34,256 nucleotides of DNA from Chlamydiales bacterium (lineage in GTDB: Bacteria > Chlamydiota > Chlamydiia > Chlamydiales > Criblamydiaceae), in NCBI GenBank assembly GCA_024233575.1, contig JACKPN010000018.1, positions 1-34,256 of the forward strand, read 5' to 3'. Positions 27,116 to 34,256 of the stretch are shown here, in pieces. Position 1 is the first letter of the stretch; every line of letters starts with the position of its first letter. Under the pieces are notes generated by a model. It had not been told where the DNA came from. It worked only from the letters and a program-made list of their open reading frames with translations, and ran no database searches. The position numbers and the translations under genes were made by a program.

Positions 27116-28541
27116 AGTTCTGTTGTTGTTCCTTTCGCTGCTTTTCACCGGCTGCCTTGTCGGTCCCAATTACCGCCGTCCATGTGTGCCGATTCCCGAA
27201 ACCTATCATTATGAGGTCAGCAACGCCGCTGATACGCTCAATTGTGCATGGTGGACCCTGTTCGACGATCCTGTGCTTGAGCGGCTGATCGCCGAATCGC
27301 TGGCATATAATAATAATCTGAAAGCTGCCGCAGCAAATGTCGATGTGGCATTGGGCATCCTGATGCAGACGCGGGCGCCGTTGTTTCCACAGCTTGGTTA
27401 TACTGATTCTTATAGCCGCTCCAAGCTCAGTAATAACTATAATCAATTCAATCTTCCGATTCCGATCGGCAAGCCGCAAGACCGCTGGGAGGCGGTAATC
27501 ACCGGCAGCTGGGAGCTGGATTTTTGGGGTCGCCTCCGCCGTTTGGTACAGTCTGCACAGGCCGATGTATGCGCATCGTATCAATCGTACCGCGATGTGC
27601 TGCTCTCCCTTGTCTCTTCTGTTGCCAGCAGCTACATTCAGCTCCGCGGTCTTGACGCGCAGCTGGTGATCGCCAAGCGCACCAAAGACACTTATTGGGA
27701 AGCGGTCCAATATTTCGAACTGCAGTTCAAATACGGGCAGGTGTCGGAGATGGCTGTCGCCCAGGCGCGGTCGCAGTATGAGCAGGCTGCGACGACAATT
27801 CCTCAGATCGAAGCGCAGATCGTCCAAACGGAGAACGCATTGAGCGTGCTCCTTGGCCGCAATCCTTCGTCGATCCCTCGCGGAAAGAATATCGAAGAGC
27901 TAAAGCTTCCCCCTGTTCCTGCAGGATTGCCTTCGGAGCTGTTATGCCAGCGTCCTGATATCCTGGAAGCGGAGATGAACCTCATCTCTGCCAACGCCCA
28001 GATCGGCGCTGCTAAAGCCTTATACTTTCCGAGCATCTCGTTGACCGGCGAGTATGGCAGCATCAGTGAACATCTGCAGCAGCTGTTCACCGGCCCATCC
28101 TATACGTGGAATTACTTTGGCACTGTCACCGGTCCTATCTTTGCCGGCGGCGCCATCTATGGGCAGGTCGCACAGGCTGAAGCGGAGCAGCAGGTGGCGC
28201 TTTACACTTACAAGGAAACAATCCAAAACGCGTTCGCCCAAGTCGAAAGCGCACTAGCAACACATACCCTCTTACAGGAACAGCTGAAATCACAGGAACG
28301 CCTAGTGGCGGCGTCCGGAGAGTACACTCATCTTGCCAAGCTGCAATATGACGGCGGCTATTCCCCTTATTTCGTTGTGATTCAAGCACAGGAACAATAT
28401 TTTCCTGCCGAACTCAGCTGGGCCGATGTCCGTGCTCAGGTGTTTACTTCCCTCATTGACATCTACCAATCGATGGGCGGGGGCTGGATAACGATCGCTG
28501 AGCAAATGAGCGATTGTGAAAATAGTTGCGAGCAGCCTTGA
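27105..28541 (+). CDS. Outer-membrane efflux lipoprotein (OprM/NodT family)
   Basis: TolC-like channel of the RND pump, 478 residues. It starts at GTG 27105, eleven bases before the pump's stop codon, with AAGGGGG four bases upstream. The N-terminus MTNRVLLLFLSLLFTGC is a lipoprotein signal with lipobox FTGC, then VGPNYRRP, the standard NodT opening. Two repeated long-helix segments follow: ...WWTLFDDPVLERLIAESLAYNNNLKAAAANVDVA and RPDILEAEMNLISANAQIGAAKALYFPSISL, each with the N-terminal helix start typical of the alpha-barrel tunnel. The trimer spans the outer membrane and periplasm. With the two genes upstream it completes an AcrAB-TolC-like system on one operon, a complete exporter probably for bile-, drug- or host-derived compounds; the substrate is not known. 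Confidence 0.93.
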   Translation: MTNRVLLLFLSLLFTGCLVGPNYRRPCVPIPETYHYEVSNAADTLNCAWWTLFDDPVLERLIAESLAYNNNLKAAAANVDVALGILMQTRAPLFPQLGYTDSYSRSKLSNNYNQFNLPIPIGKPQDRWEAVITGSWELDFWGRLRRLVQSAQADVCASYQSYRDVLLSLVSSVASSYIQLRGLDAQLVIAKRTKDTYWEAVQYFELQFKYGQVSEMAVAQARSQYEQAATTIPQIEAQIVQTENALSVLLGRNPSSIPRGKNIEELKLPPVPAGLPSELLCQRPDILEAEMNLISANAQIGAAKALYFPSISLTGEYGSISEHLQQLFTGPSYTWNYFGTVTGPIFAGGAIYGQVAQAEAEQQVALYTYKETIQNAFAQVESALATHTLLQEQLKSQERLVAASGEYTHLAKLQYDGGYSPYFVVIQAQEQYFPAELSWADVRAQVFTSLIDIYQSMGGGWITIAEQMSDCENSCEQP

Positions 28542-28737
28542 ATTAAAGAACGTCTATACTGATATGCCCAAGGAACATCTGATGAAACTGGCCGAAGAGG
28601 ATAACTGTACGACTGTCGTTGCAGAAACCAAAACATCACAATTTATCGAACTGTTTTTTGTCGATTTGAGCAGCTTTAATAAGGTCAAACCTCCAATGAA
28701 AGCCTTACAAAAGGGGGAATGCACTGCAATCTTATGA
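28516..28737 (+). CDS. Possible small unknown protein
   Basis: A 73-codon frame from GTG 28516; a shorter protein from the ATG at 28582, with AAGGA seven bases before it, is the more likely form (51 residues). Composition is plausible (TSQFIELFFVDLSSFNKVKPP) but no domain is recognised. It might be a remnant of a longer gene, or chance. It would be the tail of the efflux transcript, before the hairpin at 28773. Confidence 0.3.
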   Translation: MKIVASSLELKNVYTDMPKEHLMKLAEEDNCTTVVAETKTSQFIELFFVDLSSFNKVKPPMKALQKGECTAIL

Positions 28738-28772
28738 CATTCTACATAAGCATAGGTATGAGAAAACCTCAG

Positions 28773-28812
28773 ATGAATCAGTATACTGAAAGCGATTCAT
28801 GAACCTTTTTCG
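28773..28812 (+). terminator. Possible terminator of the efflux operon, nested palindromes
   Basis: ATGAATC (28773-28779) pairs with GATTCAT (28794-28800), with the perfect palindrome CAGTATACTG between them and CTTTTT a few bases on (28804-28809). The stem is A+T-rich, so termination strength is uncertain; the arrangement could also be a cruciform or operator. Confidence 0.4.
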
Positions 28813-28880
28813 GTATAAATATAGCTAGAATCACTCTCATATCCAAATTAATACAGTTTATTAAGGTAACATTAAATTAA

Positions 28881-28909
28881 TTGTTTACATTCTACTAAGA
28901 TGATATAAT
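28881..28909 (+). promoter_or_regulatory. Promoter of the lipase-like gene
   Basis: A perfect TATAAT (28904-28909) has TTGTTT (28881-28886) 17 bases upstream. Transcription would start near 28916, giving a very short leader before the ATG at 28929. Confidence 0.6.
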
Positions 28910-28928
28910 TTTGTTTTTAACATAAACA

Positions 28929-31061
28929 ATGAAGCGTATTATGAATTCGATTAATAATTTTAGAAGCCATTTTATTGAAATCAGAGGGCAGTTGCACCAA
29001 ATCGGCACGCTCCATGAAGATGAGCGTCTGAAGACTAGCAACAATGCCATAAATGGAAAAATGCTCTCGCCGCAACGTTTCGTCAATGAGAAGGATGGGA
29101 CAGTCAAAAAAATTGCGTGTCAGACCTTGGCGTGCATCAGCAAAATCTTTCAAGAGCTGCATCGTACTCTCACCCGCCAATCGACGCAAACAGAGATCGA
29201 CACCTTCTCTACTCAAATCAAAACAGCAAGCGACCTCATCAAAGATCTTGATCTAACAAAAAACGACGACCGCAAAGCAAATAAGCAGCTATACCGGTCG
29301 CTCAACGAGTTGGGATGCCTGCTGCGGACGGCAAAGAAATCCAGAGAAGGGCTGGAAAATTATCGACTGACTTGCAGCAACGGTAACGCTTCCTTCATTA
29401 GAGAAAATATAGAAGTTCGACAATATCAAGCAAATCAGATCGGTGAACAAATTGACAAGCTCAACAAAGATGTCATTCAGACGATTGAGAAAAAGCTAGC
29501 TGATTTCAAAGCTAGCGTTCATGAAGCTGACAAGAATCAAACAAATGAGATCATTGAGAACTTCCTCGATCGCGAAGCTGCTATTGATCGCAATCATGTG
29601 CGGATCACTGCTGAAGCAGCAAAAGCGGCATTAAGCGAGAAATATCACGCCGAAGTTGTCAAAAAAGCAATGAAACGTCTGCAGCTTAATCACAAAGAGG
29701 CCGTAACTACAAATGATGTCAAGGCGATCATCATTGACATTGCCGCCAACTTGACCTTGGAGGATGTTCACAAAATCGACCCATCGATAGAGAAACAGAA
29801 TCTGATTGAATTTACGTCACAAATACGAGACATCGACACTGATCGTCTCTTACACAACAAACACGTCCGTTACGCTCGCCAGATCAAACATGACATTGCA
29901 TTGATAAAAAATGTTTATCAGCAGAGGGATGAATATGATCCAAAAAAACAACTAAACACAGCTCGACGGTTCGCCTATACAGACTATATCTCAAGGGATT
30001 TGGCTTACTACCTCTACGATCACAAGAAAGCCCAGGTACCGGAGGGAATCCTTTTCAGCTACTGGGACAAAAAAGGTAACCTTGTTCTTAGTGAGATACA
30101 TACGCTCCACTCCCGTGCCGGATTGCATGTTGGTATCCTCAAACCTGTCTTCACTGAAGATAAGGATAAGGTCAAAATGCAAGTCTTCTTCCGAGGCACG
30201 GCATGCAAAAGCTCGATAAAGCGGGATTTAAGCTTAAAAGAGAAATGTCTTCCGTTCCATTTCGAAGGACCCGGCGCCAAAAGCTTCAACAGTAATGCCG
30301 ACAAGCTGACACAAAGGCTTCAAAAGCATATCAATGATTTATGCCCGGAAAGAAAAACAGCTTGCGTCGAGGTGATGGGTCATAGCTTAGGAGCTTCTGA
30401 TAGCCAAAGAATGATTATTGCTGTCACTGAGAGAATGATGAAAAAGCAATCTTTGTCAAAGAAAATCCATGGGATCAACCTCTTCGCTTATAATGCGCCT
30501 GCTATCGAAGGCCATATAGCTTCTCAGTTTATCAAAAACGTGGAAATCCTCGATCACGTCTCATTTAAGCTACGTTATTTTGGCGTCAAGAATCATAGAG
30601 ACCCTGTTGAATCGATTGGCACCGTTAGATTGGGCTATATAAACGAAGACTCCCAACGTCCGAAAAACTTACATCTCTCCAAAGTGACAAAAACGATCGA
30701 TTCGTTGGAACAAAAACGCGAGGATGATCTCTTCGATTTTCCTACGGAAGAGATCAAGGATCAGGTCAGTAAGGTCGCGAAATTTATTGAATTTCTAGCC
30801 TTCGGATATACCGCGCATACCGATTATTTTTTCAAAGGCAAAAATTACGATAGTTATATCAGCAGTATCCGTACAAATTACAAAAACGATATAGAACTAT
30901 GGCACGGAAAATTAAACGAACCTGGAATAAACATCGCAGAAGACAGTATGATAATGGAAGAACTGATTACGCCATTCGGTAGATTTGAAAACCTCGCATC
31001 CGATTTTTTCGAAAAAATTCTGCATCCGTCACGTAAAGAAAATGCAGCTGAAGCTGCATAA
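28929..31061 (+). CDS. Class 3 lipase-like protein with long helical N-terminal region, candidate effector
   Basis: A 710-residue protein. The C-terminal half (about 340-640) has the signature of class 3 lipases: the oxyanion-hole strand VFFRGT (419-424), the nucleophile elbow GHSLGAS (484-490, Ser486), an acid residue in HRDPVESIG (Asp558) and a histidine in YTAHTDYFF (His630). The order Ser-Asp-His and the spacing fit a lipase/phospholipase triad. The first 330 residues are highly charged helix and probably coiled coil (GEQIDKLNKDVIQTIEKKLADF). No signal peptide or lipobox. There is no convincing ribosome site, so the next ATG (28941) is an alternative start. A host-membrane-acting effector is a reasonable guess but not shown. 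The gene is AT-rich, has its own promoter and ends at a strong inverted repeat. Confidence 0.82.
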   Translation: MKRIMNSINNFRSHFIEIRGQLHQIGTLHEDERLKTSNNAINGKMLSPQRFVNEKDGTVKKIACQTLACISKIFQELHRTLTRQSTQTEIDTFSTQIKTASDLIKDLDLTKNDDRKANKQLYRSLNELGCLLRTAKKSREGLENYRLTCSNGNASFIRENIEVRQYQANQIGEQIDKLNKDVIQTIEKKLADFKASVHEADKNQTNEIIENFLDREAAIDRNHVRITAEAAKAALSEKYHAEVVKKAMKRLQLNHKEAVTTNDVKAIIIDIAANLTLEDVHKIDPSIEKQNLIEFTSQIRDIDTDRLLHNKHVRYARQIKHDIALIKNVYQQRDEYDPKKQLNTARRFAYTDYISRDLAYYLYDHKKAQVPEGILFSYWDKKGNLVLSEIHTLHSRAGLHVGILKPVFTEDKDKVKMQVFFRGTACKSSIKRDLSLKEKCLPFHFEGPGAKSFNSNADKLTQRLQKHINDLCPERKTACVEVMGHSLGASDSQRMIIAVTERMMKKQSLSKKIHGINLFAYNAPAIEGHIASQFIKNVEILDHVSFKLRYFGVKNHRDPVESIGTVRLGYINEDSQRPKNLHLSKVTKTIDSLEQKREDDLFDFPTEEIKDQVSKVAKFIEFLAFGYTAHTDYFFKGKNYDSYISSIRTNYKNDIELWHGKLNEPGINIAEDSMIMEELITPFGRFENLASDFFEKILHPSRKENAAEAA

Positions 31062-31071
31062 ATTTACCGGT

Positions 31072-31097
31072 GTTTAGGAGGGGTATGCCTCCTAAAC
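31072..31097. terminator. Convergent terminator-like hairpin between lipase-like gene and thyX
   Basis: A perfect 10-bp stem, GTTTAGGAGG / CCTCCTAAAC, with a six-base loop lies between the two convergent stop codons. No long T-run follows on either strand, so it is a weak or factor-aided terminator serving both directions. Confidence 0.65.
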
Positions 31098-31101
31098 GTC
31101 T

Positions 31102-32751
31102 TTACAGAATGGCACTTCCGGAAAGTTGTTTTTCCACCTTGCGCTGTTCTTGGCCCAAACGTCCTAAACCATAGCCCTCATAGTCGACAAAACGGAAAAA
31201 ACGCTCCAACTGCGGGAAAGCGTCGGACACCTGACGCGCCATCGCTTGTGCGATATAGCGGTAGTTGGGGTGGCCCGCCGGCGATGAGCGCAGCTCGCAC
31301 ATCCACTGCAAAGCGCGCAAGTTCACATGGAAATACCAACGGACATTGTATGCCATCGGAACGATATATTGCGCCTCTTCAGGAAGTTCGGCTGCGATCT
31401 GATCATAAGCTTCTTTAGCTCTTTGCATGGCTGTTGTATACTCTGACTCAAGTTCGGTACCCAGGATCTCGCGCGGTACATAAAAGCCATAATCACAGCA
31501 GAGAAGCTGACGCTCTTGGGTGAGGGTGCGGTGACGGTGCATATCGCGATAAGCACCGAAGTCAGCAATGATCTCGAAGGTGAAGTCGGCATGCTCGAGG
31601 GCACGAGGCGATTTCTGTCTACGATTTTCCCTTGCGCTGCAGCCGGCATCAAGGATACAGGCGAGCTCCTCTTCCGAGAGCGTGCGGCAATGTTCGCGCA
31701 GCTCATGCAGCCCTTTGTTAGACTGTTCGTAAAGCAGGGCGGCAGCCACTTTGACAGCAGCCTCGGGATCGCTGTCGACAAGATATATGCCCGGCTCTGT
31801 TGTCCTTTCAGGGAAGCGTGTATTCTGCTCGGTAATCGTCGCGATATCGCCGAGCATCGTCTCGCGAAAAGCACGAAACGCCTGATGCGTATGATGCTGT
31901 GTGTCGCTGCGGCGAATAAAGGAAGGAATCACTTTGGCAAGCTCGTCATGCATGCGCTTGCCGATATCTTGAATCTCGGCAAGGTTATGGCAATGCAGCT
32001 TATGGATGAGCGTTTCAAAGAAACGTCCGTTGCCGTAAACGCCCATATTGGTCAGGGTGCCGGCGGGAAGAAGCCCTCGCAGGCAGTCCAAAACTTTTGC
32101 GCGCAGCGCCGCAGCATAGGCGGCCTTGGAGATGTCGGGATCTTTTGGGAAGTCCTGTTCAATAATCGCTGTCAGCGGAGGAACAAGGCGGCTGTAGGTT
32201 TCGAAGAGCATATTGCATGTGTCAATATAAAGGTCGCGAAATGCGGAGGTCATCAGGATCGGTTCGCGATAAAAGAGATATTCTCCCTTCACTTTCTGGT
32301 CAAAATAGATATAGCGCGTCGACTTTTCCAGTGGCGAGCCCCCAATACGGGCATCTTCAAGCATCTTAGCGGCAAGCATGGAAACATTCTCGATGGCGAG
32401 ATGCGCTCCCCCCAGTTCACCGATGGAGTCGTCGCCATAACCATCAAGGATGCGATCGTAGAAATTCTGCGCTTTTTTGATCGCCTTAGCCTGATCTTCC
32501 GGTTCTTCCTCGGTCGTTTCCATCGTTCCTGTGATGTCGGCAAATGCGGACTCTTCATCATTGGTGATAAATTCTTTAAGCAAGAGGGAACGCAGCCCGA
32601 GGCTGGAGCGTGAGTAACGGGAGAACAAAGCTCCTTTGATCACTTCGGGGAGGTTGCGAAGAACGAAGATATGACTGCTTGTGTTAGTAACGAAACGTTC
32701 TAAAACCTTTAATTGGCTTTCTGTGAACTCTTCATAATCTTCTGTAAGCAT
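31102..32751 (-). CDS. thyX: Flavin-dependent thymidylate synthase homologue, two-domain chlamydial type
   Basis: A 549-residue protein, about twice the length of ordinary ThyX (roughly 220-250), because it consists of two ThyX-like halves. ThyX makes dTMP from dUMP using FAD and methylenetetrahydrofolate. The C-terminal half keeps RHRTLTQERQ (Arg406-His-Arg408 onward), the core of the RHR-x-x-S motif; the N-terminal half has lost RHR but retains GSPLEKSTRY (138-147), matching the distal S-x-R part. The two halves may thus combine into one type of active site. Long ThyX proteins of this kind are found in chlamydiae; catalytic activity is not proven. GAGGG lies a few bases before the ATG at 32751. 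Monocistronic. Confidence 0.9.
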   Translation of the reverse strand: MLTEDYEEFTESQLKVLERFVTNTSSHIFVLRNLPEVIKGALFSRYSRSSLGLRSLLLKEFITNDEESAFADITGTMETTEEEPEDQAKAIKKAQNFYDRILDGYGDDSIGELGGAHLAIENVSMLAAKMLEDARIGGSPLEKSTRYIYFDQKVKGEYLFYREPILMTSAFRDLYIDTCNMLFETYSRLVPPLTAIIEQDFPKDPDISKAAYAAALRAKVLDCLRGLLPAGTLTNMGVYGNGRFFETLIHKLHCHNLAEIQDIGKRMHDELAKVIPSFIRRSDTQHHTHQAFRAFRETMLGDIATITEQNTRFPERTTEPGIYLVDSDPEAAVKVAAALLYEQSNKGLHELREHCRTLSEEELACILDAGCSARENRRQKSPRALEHADFTFEIIADFGAYRDMHRHRTLTQERQLLCCDYGFYVPREILGTELESEYTTAMQRAKEAYDQIAAELPEEAQYIVPMAYNVRWYFHVNLRALQWMCELRSSPAGHPNYRYIAQAMARQVSDAFPQLERFFRFVDYEGYGLGRLGQEQRKVEKQLSGSAIL

Positions 32752-32908
32752 GCTGCCCTCATTTGTCTTGTTTCAAGAATTCTACTGTGACGAGTAGGTC
32801 AAAGATTGCCATAGATAAGAGCTCGTTGCAAGAAAAATCAGCCTAGCAATTGCTTAGTTAATAACAATCATTTAAAAAAGAGGGGCTTAATAGATCAAAC
32901 ACGACCCC

Positions 32909-33811
32909 ATGATGGACATTGAAGACGCTAAACTTCTGGAGCTCAACAGGCAAGGAATTATCCCCGGACCCGATGAGACTGATGCTGAATTTCTTAAACG
33001 CGCAGACTTCTGCCTGAACATCAAGGAGCGTTTGGCCGCCGAGCTTGGCGGCGCTCTGCCCTTCGCTCCGGAAGATCTGGCGGGATTCGGAGTGATGCGG
33101 AGCGCCTTCGCGGAAATTCGGAACAGTTATGACATTGCACCGGAATGGATTCCTATCTTTTTCAGCAACCATCAGTTATCGCTCTGGCATGGCGGATGCG
33201 CATGGATCTTCCAACTGACTCCCGATACGCCGACATGCGCGCTGTTTCAGCTGCGCAAGGCCTTTCGCAACAACGACCGCTACCTCGGGATATATTCCCG
33301 CGACGAGGTCGCCGTTCACGAGCTCGCCCATGTGGGAAGAATGATGTTTGAAGAACCCAAATATGAAGAAATCATCGCCTACAAAACCGCACGTTCGTCA
33401 TTTCGGCGCTTCCTCGGTCCGCTGGCGCAATCATCGATGGAAGCCGGTCTTTTCGTTCTTATCCTGATTCTATTGGTGTTACTCGACATATTCCTGCTGG
33501 CATTCGGTTTTGATGCAGGTTACCGTTCTGCACAATGGCTTAAGCTCGTCCCTGCCGGTATAGCTGTGTATGGTCTGCTGCGCTTGTCGCGTCGCCAGCA
33601 GCTTTTCCATCACTGTCTGGAGAAGCTCCAGATTCTTTATGGGAATCATGCAATGGCTGTTATCTACAGGCTGACGGACAGCGAAATCGAGCTTTTCTCC
33701 GGAAGCACGGACAGAGAGATCCGCGACTACGCTTTGAAGCAAACGACTTTGCGCTGGCGCGTCATCAATGGTGCGTATGGCAGTACCGTAAGTTCTAACC
33801 TCGCAAGTTAA
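32909..33811 (+). CDS. Membrane protein with HEXXH zinc-protease-like motif
   Basis: A 300-residue protein of unknown family. It contains AVHELAHVGR (135-144): His137-Glu138-x-x-His141 is the zinc-metallopeptidase motif, with Glu153 or Glu154 in EEPKYEE as a possible third ligand 12-13 residues on. Two hydrophobic segments follow, about 178-201 (GLFVLILILLVLLDIFLLAFG) and 212-226, so the HELAH region would lie on one face of the inner membrane. There is no N-terminal signal peptide. Peptidase function is inference from the motif and the match of its position to zincin folds. Start: two consecutive ATGs at 32909 and 32912; no strong ribosome site. The 3' end overlaps the antisense frame of the LRR remnant. 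Confidence 0.75.
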   Translation: MMDIEDAKLLELNRQGIIPGPDETDAEFLKRADFCLNIKERLAAELGGALPFAPEDLAGFGVMRSAFAEIRNSYDIAPEWIPIFFSNHQLSLWHGGCAWIFQLTPDTPTCALFQLRKAFRNNDRYLGIYSRDEVAVHELAHVGRMMFEEPKYEEIIAYKTARSSFRRFLGPLAQSSMEAGLFVLILILLVLLDIFLLAFGFDAGYRSAQWLKLVPAGIAVYGLLRLSRRQQLFHHCLEKLQILYGNHAMAVIYRLTDSEIELFSGSTDREIRDYALKQTTLRWRVINGAYGSTVSSNLAS

Positions 33812-34224
33812 CATAGAAGACATATCACTAAGTCCCGTGTTATTCGTCAAAAAAACTGTTTGCAAGCGCGGGAGCTGTACCAGCTCTTTAGCGATGTTCA
33901 CCAATTTGTTTGAGGAAAGGTCCAAAACTTCCAACGATGTTAAATTGCCAATATCGCCAGGCACTGTTACCAATTGATTGTCATTCAAAAAAAGACGCTG
34001 CAGATTTCTCAGTTTAAACTCTTCTTCGGGAATATTTTCCAAATCCAGGCGGCTCAAACGTAATGCTTAACCTCTCCATTCCATCCGGGATAGTCGAGGT
34101 TGTCACCTTCAGGCAGGTTGGTAACGCACTGCGGGCATATTCCTGAAGTTCGCCCTTCAAACAACATCTGGCAAGACAGCATCGGATGAGGTTGATGATG
34201 ATGATTATCCATGAATAACGACAT
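33479..34224 (-). pseudogene. Frameshifted leucine-rich repeat protein gene
   Basis: The start is unusually clear: AAAGGAGG lies six bases before the ATG at 34224. The first frame reads MSLFMDNHHHQ..., with SCQMLFEGRTSGICPQC, and stops (TGA) at 34054-34056. The LRR segment continues in another frame from GVKALRLSRL-like sequence at about 34060: LRNLQRLFLNDNQL, LTSLEVLDLSSNKL, LPRLQTVFLTNN. Inserting one G in AAGCA near 34070 (AAGGCA) would give GEVKALRLSRLDLENIP and join the two parts, so a one-base deletion (or a sequencing error) is indicated. The LRR pattern ends near 33830; the rest of the open frame to 33479 runs antisense to the HELAH gene and is probably run-off after 3' truncation. 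Intact LRR proteins of this kind bind host proteins. Confidence 0.62.
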
Positions 34225-34256
34225 ATTTCCTCCTTTTGGGTGGCAAATAATAGCGT

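Larger units (their letters stand above)
28738..28928. other. Intergenic spacer between small ORF and lipase-like gene
   Basis: No gene seen. It holds the nested palindrome at 28773-28812 and the lipase-like promoter at 28881-28909. Strongly AT-rich. Confidence 0.6.

Noticed and set aside
31516..32613. 365-codon open frame antisense to thyX
   Set aside because: It lies wholly within the recognised thyX gene, has no ribosome site and no protein-like domain.

Overview
The window looks like a chromosome segment of an environmental member of the Chlamydiota (Waddlia-, Estrella-, Simkania- or Parachlamydia-like); the species cannot be named from sequence alone. The evidence is the trpS-uvrB gene pair, an order I recall from Chlamydia; tandem aromatic amino acid permeases of the type called TyrP in Chlamydia; a double-length ThyX; a large MurG-like glycosyltransferase; and many lineage-type unknown proteins (LRR, TPR, lipase and kinase-like) of the kind these host-dependent bacteria use as effectors. 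I see no plasmid, complete prophage, complete insertion sequence, tRNA, rRNA or CRISPR array.

Layout. 1-270 is the C-terminus of SecA. It is followed, with an ATGA overlap, by two tandem paralogues (267-2843) with a conserved His...Asn-Cys arrangement suggesting a permuted papain-like fold. A 12-TM MFS exporter (minus) converges on them. After a small holin-like membrane protein and its terminator comes a ~560-base gene-poor gap containing an 89-base imperfect palindrome. Next are an ART-like candidate effector (4925-6145) and a CstB-like persulfide dioxygenase/rhodanese (6303-7706). A small unknown gene and a TPR/LRR protein run on the minus strand to 10591. Divergent from them is a kinase-like protein with a degenerate Nudix tail, followed by a true Nudix hydrolase whose 5' end looks frameshifted.

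12835-18296 (minus) is a tightly overlapping four-gene operon, transporter-transporter-trpS-uvrB. Its leader (18297-18414) holds a short ORF with two adjacent Trp codons that overlap a hairpin, which suggests tryptophan-responsive attenuation of aromatic amino acid uptake and TrpRS. I regard this as the most interesting find in the window. Upstream are an unknown protein, a large protein ending in a HicA-like domain with a 12-bp-arm palindrome over its promoter, and a glycosyltransferase.

22856-28541 is a complete RND tripartite efflux operon (lipoprotein adaptor, inner-membrane pump, outer-membrane channel). The last part holds a class 3 lipase-like protein, ThyX (minus), a membrane protein with an HELAH zinc-protease motif, and a broken LRR gene at the right edge. 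The accessory genes (ART-like, TPR/LRR, HicA-fusion, lipase) are visibly AT-richer than the housekeeping and efflux genes, consistent with a mosaic of core and host-interaction genes.
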